From positions 1 through 64,000 of the forward strand of contig JAEYLX010000038.1 in NCBI GenBank assembly GCA_023407575.1: 64,000 bases of DNA, given 5' to 3'. Source of the stretch: Bacillota bacterium (lineage in GTDB: Bacteria; Bacillota; Clostridia; Lachnospirales; Lachnospiraceae). Position numbers and translations under genes: made by a program. Positions 50,062-59,759 of this stretch are shown here, piece after piece (position 1 is the first letter of the stretch; each line of letters opens with the position of its first letter). The notes beneath the pieces are model-generated. The model worked only from the letters and a program-made list of their open reading frames with translations, searched no databases and had not been told where the DNA came from.

Positions 50062-52746
50062 TTATTCAATACTCTTTAGGGATTCCACCATATTGATTTT
50101 CTTCAGTTTGAAAAACATTACAAAGTTAACAAAGGCTGAGAAGAAAAGGGTTAATAAAGTACTATAAACAAAACTGCTTGGATTGATATTTCTGCCAAAC
50201 ATTGTCATATCTATTTCCACTGTTGTTATGACATATTGATGCAGTAGAATTCCAAAGAAAATCCCAAATATAATTCCCATCAAGGTAAGAACAATGTTTT
50301 CACGGTAAACATAAGCTGCTGTTTCATTACTGTAAAAGCCAAGAACCTTGATGGTAGCCAGTTCTCTCCTTCGTTCATTTATATTAATATTGTTTAGGTT
50401 GTATAGGACTACAAAGGCTAATGCCCCGGCAGCAACGATTAATACAATAACTACAATATTTAAGCTAACCAGAACATTGGAAAGCATTGTTTTAAAATAT
50501 TTTGTATAGGAAACACCGGAGGCTGCGGGATATTTGAGCAATTGGTTCATCACTTGTTGTTCAATATCCTCGCCTCTGTCTGCTAGTTTAATAAAAAGCT
50601 CATTATACTGTACTTCTTTATGAAATAGTTTTTGATAAAGATTTGGTGTTATATAAATATAATGCATCAGGTAATTCTCTGTAATGGCGGTAACCTTCGT
50701 GGTGACCTCCTGATCTCCTTCTTTGATACCAATGGTATCTCCTACCTTTATCCCTAACATTCTAGCCATATGCTCTGTAAGTATGACTCCATCGTCCGTT
50801 AGTGAATTAGGGCTATGATCTATTCTGTTACGCAAAACGATAAACTCAGTTAATTTATCACCCTCTTGCGGAACATACATAGTGACACTTTTTGTACTTC
50901 CTTCAAAAATAAGGTCAACTGCAATGTTTCTTACGGTAATCGAAGCTGCGATTTGATCCAGCTCTCTTACTTCTGTTTCCAAGGCTTCTACTTCACTGGA
51001 AGCAGCTGTATTATCCACAGTGACGGCTGCGTCATAAAGCATAAGTTCACTGAATTGTCTTGTGGAGATAACGAAGATGGAATCTCTAATTCCGAAACCT
51101 ACTAACATAAGCGCCATACACCCGCCAATACCAAAGATAGTCATGAAAAAACGCTTCTTATATCTTAAGAGGTTTCTAACAGTTGCCTTCCAAGTGAAAC
51201 TAAGCATTCTCCATAAAATTGGTATGCGTTCCATTAAGACTCTTTTACCACTCTTTGGCGCAACTGGACGCATTAACCTGGCAGGTTTATCCAGTAATTC
51301 CTTATAACATGCCATAAAGGTTGCAATACCCACGGTAAGAACGGATATCACCGTAGCTAAGGCGGCATAGTAGATATTAAAAGGGGTAATTACTTCTGGA
51401 ATACCTCTATATAAGATTTTATAAGCAGTGATGATGACTGTTGGAAGTATTTTCAAACCAATTGCAGCTCCAACAAGACTACCGCCCAGGGTTGCTAAAA
51501 GAGCATACAGCATGTATTTCATTGCAATTGACATCTTGGAGTAACCAAGTGCTTTCAGTGTACCAATTTGCACTCTCTGCTCCTCTACCATTCTTGTCAT
51601 GGTGGTTAAGCTGATCAGTGCAGCGACTAAGAAAAAGATAGCAGGAAACACACCAGCAATTGCACCAATACGATCCGAGTTTTGCTCATATTCTACATAG
51701 GACTCCAAGCTATTACGATCAAGCACATACCATTTAGGCACAGATAGCTTTGCCAGTTCTTCTTTTGCTTCTAAAATGTTTTTCTCTGCCTCTTCGAATT
51801 TTGCACTTGCTGCTTCTTGTTCCTGTTTTAGCTTCTCTTGTGATATAATAAGTTCATCTTCACTAAGACCAGCTAAGGATAATGACTGCATTGCCTGTTG
51901 CAGTTCAGTTTCAGCCTTCATTTTTGCAGCTGCTACTTCCTGTTCAGATTGTAAAATTTGCTTATTACCCTCTTGATATAATTTATCATAACGAAGCTGA
52001 GCTCTTGTGGTTGCAATACCTTTTACTCTAGTTAATACTTCTTCCACTTGCTGGTCATATGCTTCGGTATAGACAGTCAGATCTTTCGCTCCTTGAACCG
52101 AAGCATATACCGATGTATAAACCTCAAGATTAAAGGCTTCCGGAAGTGTAACCATAAAGCCATTAACTTCACCATTCCCTATATCCGTGTTTCCTCTTTG
52201 AAAAGAAAGATAATATGGAGTATATCCTGCACCAACAATAGTGTATTTATTAAGTTTTAGAGTATCGGTAAGCTCCTTATCCGATCCGGAGTATACTTCA
52301 ATGGAATCTCCAATCTGCAAATCGGAGTTATCAAGAATATGCTGATCCAAAAGAATTTCATCCGTTTGTTCCGGTAATCGCCCCTGACTTAAGGAATATA
52401 GATTTAGATTATTTGTTAAAGATACCACTTCTAAAACAAATTCTTTATTACCGGCATCACTAACTACATGTGTAGAATAAACTGGCTCGACCACTTCTAC
52501 ACCCGTAGTATCTGCAATTGCTTGCACATCGTCCTTGGTCAAACCTAAAGTGCTTAATACTCTTATATCCATTAAACGATTTGTATCGAAATAGTGATCT
52601 GCGGTTAACCTCATATCGGGCTTCGTTGCTCTAAGGCCTGCAAAAAAAGCCACCCCTAATGCAACGATTAGAAAGATGGATAGAAAACGATTTAAGGTCT
52701 TTTTTATCTCCATAAAGAAATCTTTCCATAACGCTCTTTTCCTCAT
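50062..52746 (-). CDS. ABC transporter permease, FtsX type, with coiled coil
   Basis: Membrane subunit of 894 residues. One helix near 20-40, an extracytoplasmic domain, then a coiled coil at about 255-345 rich in Glu/Gln/Ala/Leu (QEVAAAKMKAETELQQAM). The first FtsX core is near 365-480, a helix near 535-555, a second soluble part, and a last FtsX core near 770-885, ending MVESLKSIE. This layout resembles bacitracin- or peptide-exporter permeases with a periplasmic coiled-coil stalk. GAGG six bases before ATG 52746. The gene lies 92 bases after its ATPase, a gap containing two stem-loops. Confidence 0.85.
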   Translation of the reverse strand: MRKRALWKDFFMEIKKTLNRFLSIFLIVALGVAFFAGLRATKPDMRLTADHYFDTNRLMDIRVLSTLGLTKDDVQAIADTTGVEVVEPVYSTHVVSDAGNKEFVLEVVSLTNNLNLYSLSQGRLPEQTDEILLDQHILDNSDLQIGDSIEVYSGSDKELTDTLKLNKYTIVGAGYTPYYLSFQRGNTDIGNGEVNGFMVTLPEAFNLEVYTSVYASVQGAKDLTVYTEAYDQQVEEVLTRVKGIATTRAQLRYDKLYQEGNKQILQSEQEVAAAKMKAETELQQAMQSLSLAGLSEDELIISQEKLKQEQEAASAKFEEAEKNILEAKEELAKLSVPKWYVLDRNSLESYVEYEQNSDRIGAIAGVFPAIFFLVAALISLTTMTRMVEEQRVQIGTLKALGYSKMSIAMKYMLYALLATLGGSLVGAAIGLKILPTVIITAYKILYRGIPEVITPFNIYYAALATVISVLTVGIATFMACYKELLDKPARLMRPVAPKSGKRVLMERIPILWRMLSFTWKATVRNLLRYKKRFFMTIFGIGGCMALMLVGFGIRDSIFVISTRQFSELMLYDAAVTVDNTAASSEVEALETEVRELDQIAASITVRNIAVDLIFEGSTKSVTMYVPQEGDKLTEFIVLRNRIDHSPNSLTDDGVILTEHMARMLGIKVGDTIGIKEGDQEVTTKVTAITENYLMHYIYITPNLYQKLFHKEVQYNELFIKLADRGEDIEQQVMNQLLKYPAASGVSYTKYFKTMLSNVLVSLNIVVIVLIVAAGALAFVVLYNLNNININERRRELATIKVLGFYSNETAAYVYRENIVLTLMGIIFGIFFGILLHQYVITTVEIDMTMFGRNINPSSFVYSTLLTLFFSAFVNFVMFFKLKKINMVESLKSIE

Positions 52747-52772
52747 ATTACACCTCATTTCTAAGCGTCAAT

Positions 52773-52834
52773 AGATTGTACCCAGGATAACGCAGGTACA
52801 ATCTTTGCGGATGAAAGCTCTTTACAGCTTTCAT
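52773..52834 (-). promoter_or_regulatory. Two stem-loops between ATPase and permease genes
   Basis: ATGAAAGCT (52811-52819) pairs perfectly with AGCTTTCAT (52826-52834), and AGATTGTACC (52773-52782) with GGTACAATCT (52795-52804). Both fall in the 92-base gap. No T-run is seen, so partial attenuation or mRNA processing that sets the ATPase:permease ratio is more likely than full termination. Confidence 0.5.
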
Positions 52835-52838
52835 TTTC

Positions 52839-53543
52839 CTACCATTCAATTGTCTCTACAGACACTGGACTATCATTCATAGTAACCTGTGATACTTTAC
52901 CGTTTTTAATCTTGATAATTCGATCAGCCATTGGTGTTAATGCAGAGTTGTGCGTAATAACGATGACTGTCATATTTCTTTCTCTGCAGGTATCTTGCAA
53001 TAGTTTTAGAATGGCCTTTCCTGTTAAATAATCAAGCGCTCCGGTAGGTTCGTCACATAAAAGAAGCTTTGGATTTTTCGCCAGGGCTCTTGCAATTGCA
53101 ACTCTTTGCTGCTCTCCACCAGATAATTGTGCTGGGAAATTGTTCATCCGCTCCACTAAGCCAACTTCTTTTAAAACCAATTCAGGATCTAAAGGTTCCT
53201 TGCAGATTTGCGAAGCGAGTTCAACATTTTCCTTTGCTGTAAGATTTTGAACAAGATTATAAAACTGAAAAACGAACCCAATTTCTTCCCTTCGATATTT
53301 TGTTAATTGTTTTTCTTTATATTTTGTAATATCATTTTCTGCCACCAGGACGGAACCTTCCGTTGCAGTGTCCATACCTCCAAGAATATTTAAGACCGTA
53401 GTTTTACCTGCTCCACTTTGGCCAACTACAACCACAAATTCGCCTTCCTCTATAGTAAATTCTACGCCGTCCAGCGCATTAATTTCAACTTCCCCCATGT
53501 GATAAGTCTTTTTTACATTTTCCAGTTTAATAAATTCAGCCAT
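52839..53543 (-). CDS. ABC transporter ATP-binding protein, LolD/MacB type
   Basis: ATPase of 234 residues. Walker A GQSGAGKTT, Q-loop FQFYNL, signature LSGGEQQR, Walker B LLLCDEPTGALD, THN switch. FYNLVQNLTAKENVEL shows the same subfamily as the ATPase at 7501-8199. GGGAGG five bases before ATG 53543. It powers the FtsX-type permease downstream. No sensor kinase or regulator is adjacent. Confidence 0.92.
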   Translation of the reverse strand: MAEFIKLENVKKTYHMGEVEINALDGVEFTIEEGEFVVVVGQSGAGKTTVLNILGGMDTATEGSVLVAENDITKYKEKQLTKYRREEIGFVFQFYNLVQNLTAKENVELASQICKEPLDPELVLKEVGLVERMNNFPAQLSGGEQQRVAIARALAKNPKLLLCDEPTGALDYLTGKAILKLLQDTCRERNMTVIVITHNSALTPMADRIIKIKNGKVSQVTMNDSPVSVETIEW

Positions 53544-53631
53544 CTTAACCTCCCATATCTACTCTATGTTTTTATCATCCAAGCAGGAAGATAAATTAAA
53601 GTGTAAAAACTTTTATCTAATCGTTATGTTT

Positions 53632-53645
53632 TGTACATTTGTACA
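53632..53645. promoter_or_regulatory. TGTACA-N2-TGTACA operator-like repeat
   Basis: TGTACA occurs at 53632-53637 and 53640-53645, giving a near-perfect palindrome upstream of the ABC ATPase gene in the divergent gap 53544-53900. A second dyad GCTCATT-TT-AATGAGC lies at 53673-53688. No gene is visible in this 357-base gap. Regulator unknown. Confidence 0.4.
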
Positions 53646-53900
53646 TTTTCTATTTACTGAAGTGATGGAGTAGCTCATTTTAATGAGCCACTATCTTATT
53701 ATTTCCTATTTTAAGCTTATTTTCCAAATGTAACAATATTTTATTTATGAATTCTTTCTAAATTACCTTTGAAATACGTCTCTAAACGGTTTTTATGTCT
53801 TAAAATAATGTGGTAAAAGTTGATAATAGTAATAATTCATATTTTGCTTATTATTGTAAATGCTATTGCTATCAAAACCTTTCTTTGGAGGTCAATATAA

Positions 53901-54611
53901 ATGGATTATATTAAAATTATCGCATCATCCTTTGCATCGATTGCTGCATTATTTCTTTTTACAAAAATCATGGGAAATAGGGAAATGTCACAGCTTAGTA
54001 TGTTTGACTACGTCAGTAGTATAGCCCTTGGATCTATTGCTGGTGAAATGGCAGTAATGTCAACGGACAGTATTTTAGAGCCCTTACTATCCATGAGTAT
54101 CTTTACCACTGTTACCATGTTCATATCTTATATTACCTGCAAATCAATTATTTTACGTAGGTTTTTTGAAGGGCAAGCCTTAGTGCTTTATCAAAAAGGT
54201 CAAATTTATGAGAAAAACTTACTGAAAGCCAGAATCGATATTGATGAATTTCTATCCGTATGTAGAATCGAGGGTTATTTTGACCTGGAAGAAGTTCACA
54301 CAGTATTTCTTGAAGCAAATGGAAATGTTAGTATACTTCCTTTGGCACAATACCGCCCGATGACCCCATTAGACCAAAACTTAAATCCCGAACAGTTGTC
54401 ACCAATGGCCAATGTTATTATAGATGGCACTATTTTAGATGATAATTTATTAAGTACGGGTAAAAATAAGGCTTGGGTGGAAAAACAATTGAAAGAAAAT
54501 AATATAAAAAATATTAAGGAGGTCATTCTAGCTACGTTTGATACCAATAAGAATAAACTAAACATTTATACCAAATTTCATAAAAAAATGGTTCGGGATA
54601 TTTTTGAATAG
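53901..54611 (+). CDS. DUF421 (YetF/YdfR-like) membrane protein
   Basis: Protein of 236 residues. Three transmembrane helices at 5-25, 37-57 and 63-83 precede the cytosolic DUF421 part (KIMGNREMSQLSMFDYVSSIALGSIAGEM; ARIDIDEFLSVCRIEGYFDLEEVHTVFLEANG). A C-terminal extension of about 70 residues follows. Relatives such as YetF, YrbG and SpoVAE-linked proteins occur in spore formers; function is uncertain. GGAGG nine bases before ATG 53901. The next gene, an M23 peptidase, is 81 bases downstream. Confidence 0.85.
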   Translation: MDYIKIIASSFASIAALFLFTKIMGNREMSQLSMFDYVSSIALGSIAGEMAVMSTDSILEPLLSMSIFTTVTMFISYITCKSIILRRFFEGQALVLYQKGQIYEKNLLKARIDIDEFLSVCRIEGYFDLEEVHTVFLEANGNVSILPLAQYRPMTPLDQNLNPEQLSPMANVIIDGTILDDNLLSTGKNKAWVEKQLKENNIKNIKEVILATFDTNKNKLNIYTKFHKKMVRDIFE

Positions 54612-54692
54612 CTTTATGTATGTTTAAATGGTAATAGTTATGGACTCGTTCTCATAAATATATTACAAGTCCTTCGTTGTGGAAGTATAAAA

Positions 54693-55799
54693 ATGAAATT
54701 TAAAATGAAAGCCCGACATATTATCTTATGTGAATTAATTGTTATCTTAATTTTTTCGTCCATTATCATCGGTCAGAATTATAAAAATGACGCTGTTGCA
54801 TTATCCTCAAATACGGAAGCAGAGAAGGATTATATCAAATGGGTTAGCTTTGATGTTAGCTCTTCTGCCATGCAGGATGCCTATGAATATGATGTGGCTA
54901 CTCATAAGGATGAGGTAAAGTTAAATTGGATTGAATTATTAGCTTATCTAGGTGCTAAATACGGCGGTGATTTTTCAAAATATAAAGCAAAACAGTTAAA
55001 TGAGCTGGTAGATAAATTAAAAAGCAAAGAAACCACCATTTCCTCCTTAACAGAGGATATGAAGTATTATGACTATTACTATGAAGCATATTCTGCTGTT
55101 CTGGGTGGGATGGTTGGGGATTATAAAATTGAAGTAAAAGATGAAACTGTGCCTGGTGGGAAGCGCTGGGAAGATAAATATGGTTTAAAAGCTTTCCTTC
55201 CAATTGCGAAATATTATCCCTATAGTCATTTTGATGATTTTGGTGCCTCCAGAAGCTATGGTTTTCGAAGAAAGCATCTTGGGCATGATATGATGGGCCA
55301 GGTCGGGACACCAGTCATTGCTGTAGAATCAGGTTATGTAGAAGCACTTGGCTGGAATCAATATGGTGGCTGGCGCATTGGCATAAGAAGCTTAGACAAC
55401 AAACGCTATTACTATTATGCACATCTTAGAAAAAATTTCCCCTATAATAAATCTCTTGAGGTTGGCAGCATCGTGCAGGCTGGTGATGTAATTGGATATC
55501 TTGGTCGTTCCGGTTATTCAACGTCCGAGAATGCCAACAACATCACTACCCCACATTTGCATTTTGGGTTACAGCTAATCTTTGATGAATCTCAAAAGGA
55601 AAGCAACAATGAAATTTGGATTGATTGCTATGATTTAGTCCAATTCCTATACTTGAACCGCAGTGAAACGGTTAAAAATGAAGAAACGAAGGAATATAGC
55701 CGTATTTATAATTTCTTTGACCCGGTTGCAGAGGAATTTAGAAAAGATAAAATGTATAAATATGATGATTCCACCATCGATATTCATATCTATGAATAA
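54693..55799 (+). CDS. M23-family (LytM-like) peptidoglycan endopeptidase
   Basis: Exported or membrane-anchored zinc peptidase of 368 residues. An N-terminal hydrophobic helix (IILCELIVILIFSSIIIG) is followed by a helical region (about 40-150) and the M23 domain (about 175-320): RKHLGHDMMGQVGTPVIAVESG holds His and Asp ligands, YYYAHLRKNFPY, and TPHLHFGLQ the HxH ligand. It would cut peptidoglycan cross-bridges, possibly in sporulation or germination, as it lies beside a ger operon. The ribosome site (GGAAG) is weak. It converges on gerAB with only seven bases between stops. Confidence 0.85.
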   Translation: MKFKMKARHIILCELIVILIFSSIIIGQNYKNDAVALSSNTEAEKDYIKWVSFDVSSSAMQDAYEYDVATHKDEVKLNWIELLAYLGAKYGGDFSKYKAKQLNELVDKLKSKETTISSLTEDMKYYDYYYEAYSAVLGGMVGDYKIEVKDETVPGGKRWEDKYGLKAFLPIAKYYPYSHFDDFGASRSYGFRRKHLGHDMMGQVGTPVIAVESGYVEALGWNQYGGWRIGIRSLDNKRYYYYAHLRKNFPYNKSLEVGSIVQAGDVIGYLGRSGYSTSENANNITTPHLHFGLQLIFDESQKESNNEIWIDCYDLVQFLYLNRSETVKNEETKEYSRIYNFFDPVAEEFRKDKMYKYDDSTIDIHIYE

Positions 55800-55806
55800 G
55801 CTATAC

Positions 55807-56904
55807 CTACTGTTTCTTAAGCTTTCTTTTCTTGAACAGACAAAATACTGCCAATATAGCCGGTATGATATACATAAAAATAAGATTTGAATTTACAAGG
55901 ACATACCGATAGAGAAAATTAAATTCAAACTGTGTGCTGCAAAGATAATAGGTCAAGTAAAAAACAACCATAGCTAACGGTGTATATAAATAATTACATT
56001 CCTTTAACCCAAATAACCAGGTAAAGCATCTGAGTAAAAGAATAGAAAAGATACAGATTGCAGCAAAATCGGAAAGCACACACACTAAAGTAACTAAAAC
56101 TTCAAATCGTTCAAATATGTTGAAAAATGAGATACTTTTTACTGTTATATAAAATGGAAAGGGTAAATTAGCAGTCAGGCTTGTTCCAGAGATTCCAAAG
56201 GTAAAGAAGGTAATAACAAAAGCTAACCCGGTAAAAGCAAGCAATCCAAACCATAGCCTTCTTATCTGCTCCTTTGCCACTGAGACACCGAGTTTATCAG
56301 CAAAAAATAGCGCGATGATTACATTTCCGCCAACTGCAATTACATATTTGGAAGCCAGGATCGTACTAGGAAGTCGAATGGTAGACACCGGTAACAGATA
56401 ATCCCCTCGAATTCTTGTTATAGCACACAAAAATAGAACTGCAAATAAGATTAGCACGGTACCGAGGGTGAGCTCTGCAAAGCGAAATATGGTTCTTACC
56501 CCTCGTAGCAACGCATAAAAAACTAACAAGATCATAATGACCATAAAAAAGTCCGATCTTGTTTTTGGCATTAGGGTAAACTGCATTGTCAAACTATAAG
56601 CAGTTACCCTGGCAGTTAATCCCACTAAGATCCAAATTAGATAGCACAATATAATTACCTTGGATACAAACTTACCTAATATATGGACCATAATTTCATA
56701 AATACTTAAGCCGGGATAAGATTTAATCAAGTAAATCACAATTGCAGTCAATGGGACTGTTGCAATAATTGACCATATGGGACTAAGGTATCCGCTTCTG
56801 CCTGCATCATTGGCTAGAGCTTCTGGTACTTGACGAAGTATGGTTGATATGGAGATAAATAGGTACATAAATGTGACTTGACGAAGGGTTATTTCCCTAT
56901 TCAA
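55807..56904 (-). CDS. gerAB: Spore germinant receptor B subunit (GerAB family)
   Basis: Ten-helix membrane protein of 365 residues of the APC-like GerAB/YndE family, which binds germinant in the inner spore membrane. REITLRQVTFMYLFISISTIL at the start and EITLGTVLIL/FFADKLGVSVAKEQIRRLWFG in the middle match the family. ATGAGG eight bases before TTG 56904 is preferred over GTG 56913. The ribosome site overlaps the stop of the small gene upstream, so translation is coupled. It ends seven bases from the convergent M23 gene. Confidence 0.88.
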   Translation of the reverse strand: MNREITLRQVTFMYLFISISTILRQVPEALANDAGRSGYLSPIWSIIATVPLTAIVIYLIKSYPGLSIYEIMVHILGKFVSKVIILCYLIWILVGLTARVTAYSLTMQFTLMPKTRSDFFMVIMILLVFYALLRGVRTIFRFAELTLGTVLILFAVLFLCAITRIRGDYLLPVSTIRLPSTILASKYVIAVGGNVIIALFFADKLGVSVAKEQIRRLWFGLLAFTGLAFVITFFTFGISGTSLTANLPFPFYITVKSISFFNIFERFEVLVTLVCVLSDFAAICIFSILLLRCFTWLFGLKECNYLYTPLAMVVFYLTYYLCSTQFEFNFLYRYVLVNSNLIFMYIIPAILAVFCLFKKRKLKKQ

Positions 56905-56914
56905 AAGGAACACC

Positions 56915-57103
56915 TCATTTCATATATTTTTCCATAACTGAAGTAACACTGGGGAGATACGGATTTAAAAGATAAACAATCCCTAACGTAACTCCAATTC
57001 CAGAAAGTAAGAAATATACTACAAGATTTCTTTTTTTAGATAACAGCTTTTCTTTTTGACGGACAAAGGTATAAATAATTGTGGCACAAAAGACATAGAT
57101 CAT
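56915..57103 (-). CDS. Small two-helix protein, candidate germinant-receptor D subunit
   Basis: A protein of 62 residues with two transmembrane helices (MIYVFCATIIYTFV and LVVYFLLSGIGVTLGIVYLL) and a short basic loop between. AGGAG seven bases before ATG 57103 and 10 bases downstream of the gerAC stop show it is a real gene. Small two-helix D proteins accompany some Bacillus germinant-receptor operons and modulate their activity; this one has the same size and place. Homology is by architecture, not by identified motif. Confidence 0.7.
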   Translation of the reverse strand: MIYVFCATIIYTFVRQKEKLLSKKRNLVVYFLLSGIGVTLGIVYLLNPYLPSVTSVMEKYMK

Positions 57104-57113
57104 GATGGTTCTC

Positions 57114-58232
57114 CTATTTATATTTGTTATTTTCATTGCCGAGGATGAAGGTTTTAGAAATTCTGGACTGAAGCTCATACTTATAGTTAATTTTTGTTAT
57201 TTCCTCTGACCAGTTTTTCTTAATTTTCTTCCACTCGTTAAAATTATCATTTTCAACAAGTCTTGCCAGATTCAAGATATCCAGCCCATGATTTAAGGAA
57301 TAAGTTATGGGTTTTTTAATAATATTGGTAATATATTCGTTCTGTTTTTTTGTTAAGCTCTCCATTCGACTAAGTTCAAAGATATTTTCCTTTGACAGAA
57401 CTTCTTTCACCATCGAATCAAAGCTTACCTTAATTGTAATATTAATTAGATTATCCTGGACCTTTGACTTTAATTTAGTATTGGTATAAGAAATTAATAA
57501 TCCGGCTTCATCTAGATAGATTGGATAACTTCTCATAATGTTTCTGATAAAGTTAACACCATCCGAGGTTTCATGATCTAAATAATCTTTCAATTTTAGT
57601 TCATCAAAAACCGAATATCCATCAATTGCATAACCTGATTTATCAGCAATTAAATATGGAATCATAACACAGGAATACTCCTGTCTCATATCATTTAAAA
57701 TATTCACCATGGTATTATCATTCCTGGTTAATTGCTCCTGCTGCTTTTGCTCCACGGCTTCCAGATCCTCATGTATCGTCTGTTTATTATCGATTCCTTC
57801 TTGTATAAAATCACTTGCTTTTTTTTCTTTAATAACATAAATAAGTGCTTCCATTTTAATGGTTTCATCTCTTGAAAGAAAATCAATGCATTGGTCAAGT
57901 CCTTGTTTTGCAGCAGCTTCACCAATTAAGAAAGAACCTGTTTGAGCGATTGATATAGCCTTTTTATTCTTTGATTTCAAATCTTCTAGTGCTTCAAAAG
58001 CAGTTTTACCAGTCCCTTTTGCAACTGCTTCGGTACTTCCAGCCCCCTTATCCGGGTCTGCACCTTGGCCAGTGCTATAGAGAGCACTCAAAGTAAATTC
58101 ATTGTCACTATAATCAATTCCCATAACTAACACTAAATCAATTTCATCTATTTCCTTACGACTCATATCATGGGTGCAGGCAACTAAGAAAATCGGTATA
58201 ATAAGGATAAGTCCTAAAAATAACTTTTTCAT
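57114..58232 (-). CDS. gerAC: Spore germinant receptor C subunit lipoprotein (GerAC family)
   Basis: Lipoprotein of 372 residues of the inner spore membrane. Lipobox FLVACTHD. LVMGIDYSDNEFTLSALYSTGQ and the repeated helical DDETIKMEALIYVI-like blocks fit the three-domain GerAC fold. AGGAG seven bases before ATG 58232. It is the second gene of the A-C-(D)-B operon, 14 bases after gerAA. Confidence 0.9.
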   Translation of the reverse strand: MKKLFLGLILIIPIFLVACTHDMSRKEIDEIDLVLVMGIDYSDNEFTLSALYSTGQGADPDKGAGSTEAVAKGTGKTAFEALEDLKSKNKKAISIAQTGSFLIGEAAAKQGLDQCIDFLSRDETIKMEALIYVIKEKKASDFIQEGIDNKQTIHEDLEAVEQKQQEQLTRNDNTMVNILNDMRQEYSCVMIPYLIADKSGYAIDGYSVFDELKLKDYLDHETSDGVNFIRNIMRSYPIYLDEAGLLISYTNTKLKSKVQDNLINITIKVSFDSMVKEVLSKENIFELSRMESLTKKQNEYITNIIKKPITYSLNHGLDILNLARLVENDNFNEWKKIKKNWSEEITKINYKYELQSRISKTFILGNENNKYK

Positions 58233-58246
58233 CTGCAGTTCTCCTC

Positions 58247-59701
58247 TTATTTCTGCTTAATTCTATTTTCGGGAACAATTTTGTGCGGACGTTTACGAAA
58301 GAATTTTACTGGAAAACGAAATAGGGTATCTTTATGATTACTCTTATCCACATCAACAAAGGGAGAAATATACGCAACCCCGTAATTATCCAGACTGCAT
58401 AAATGAGTAAGGAGGAGAATAATACCCGCTGTTAAGCCAAAGAAGCCTCCGACAGCAGCCAAAAACGAAAACAGGAAGCGTATTACACGAATACCACTGC
58501 TTAGATCCTGATTGGGCATAATAAAGCCAGCAATGCCCGCTAAAGAAACAACAACTACAACCAGAGGTGAGATAATATTAGCGCTTACTGCTGCTTGACC
58601 CACTACAATACCACCTAGTATTGACATGGCGGTACCCACCGACTTCGGCAGCCTTAGCCCTGCTTCAATTAATATCTCAAAAGCGATTAACAGCCCCAAC
58701 ACCTCGGAGGCTGAGGAAAATGGTACATTTTGCTTTGCTGCTTGCGTAGACAAGGCCAGTTGAACGGGTAGCATTTGATTTTGATAGGTGGTAGCAGCGA
58801 TATAAAAGGCTGGTAAGAAAATAGTTAGAATCATAGCAATATAACGAATAACACGGAGGGATGATCCAACGATGAAGTGATTAGCATAATCCTCCGGTGA
58901 TTGCATCAGCATAGCTAATTGGCAGGGCAATAAAAAGACATAAGGCATGCCATCCACAACAATCGCTACTCTGCCATCGGTAAGGTTTGAAGACACACGA
59001 TCCGGTCTTTGAGTATACATGATCTGGGGAAATAGACTCTTCTTATTCTCTACTAAGAACTCTTCAATAAAAGCTGAGGTTGGAACATTATCAATTTGGA
59101 TTGCCTGTAGCTTTTCTCTGATTTTATTGACAGTATCAAGATTAGCTACATTACTAAGATAGCAAATAGTAACATCTGTCTTTGACAGCTTACCAATAGA
59201 CAAACTTTCCATAACCAAATATTCAGAGCGGACACGTCTACGAATTTGCGCGGTGTTTGTTCGCATAACTTCAATAAATGCATCCTTTGCACCTTTAATT
59301 ACACCCTCTTCATTGGGTTCCGAAATGGAGCGTTTTTCAAACGTACGTATATCGTATACGATTGCCTTTTTCTCTCCATCAAAAATAAAAGCCACCATAC
59401 CACTTAAAACAGATTTTAATAGCTTCTGATAATCCTCTTCTTCGCTGGTAAATACATGATAGGCTCCGCCACTTAAAAAATAATCCATAACAGCTCGTTC
59501 GGTTTGAAAATTGCGTAGGTTTGCATCATTAAGAAGAGATTGGAAAATTGCTTGATCAACTAGCTGCGAATCAATTAAACCGTCCACGCAAAAGATATGA
59601 AAGGTTATATTATTCTGATTTATTTTGATTGGTCTTACTAAGACATCACTACTCTTAGCAAATAACTCCTTTATTTCCTTTGAATTAATCGTCTGCTTCA
59701 T
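58247..59701 (-). CDS. gerAA: Spore germinant receptor A subunit (GerAA family)
   Basis: Protein of 484 residues with an N-terminal cytosolic domain (1-280) and a membrane domain of five or six helices (about 285-450). RPDRVSSNLTDGRVAIVVDGMPYVFLLPC, AQRRV-like RRRVRSEYLVMESL and GGIVVGQAAVSANIISPLVVVVVSLAGIA are GerAA/SpoVAF signatures. AGAGGA eight bases before ATG 59701. A forespore-type promoter is proposed at 59760-59789. It heads the ger operon. Confidence 0.92.
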   Translation of the reverse strand: MKQTINSKEIKELFAKSSDVLVRPIKINQNNITFHIFCVDGLIDSQLVDQAIFQSLLNDANLRNFQTERAVMDYFLSGGAYHVFTSEEEDYQKLLKSVLSGMVAFIFDGEKKAIVYDIRTFEKRSISEPNEEGVIKGAKDAFIEVMRTNTAQIRRRVRSEYLVMESLSIGKLSKTDVTICYLSNVANLDTVNKIREKLQAIQIDNVPTSAFIEEFLVENKKSLFPQIMYTQRPDRVSSNLTDGRVAIVVDGMPYVFLLPCQLAMLMQSPEDYANHFIVGSSLRVIRYIAMILTIFLPAFYIAATTYQNQMLPVQLALSTQAAKQNVPFSSASEVLGLLIAFEILIEAGLRLPKSVGTAMSILGGIVVGQAAVSANIISPLVVVVVSLAGIAGFIMPNQDLSSGIRVIRFLFSFLAAVGGFFGLTAGIILLLTHLCSLDNYGVAYISPFVDVDKSNHKDTLFRFPVKFFRKRPHKIVPENRIKQK

Positions 59702-59759
59702 GCGAACATTCCTCTGTTCCTTTAGAAATTGTAGTGGAAATTTTTACTCCTACCTTACC

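Noticed and set aside
54955..55311. 118-codon minus-strand frame opposite the M23 peptidase
   Set aside because: Overlaps the catalytic domain coding strand; composition is that of a reverse complement.
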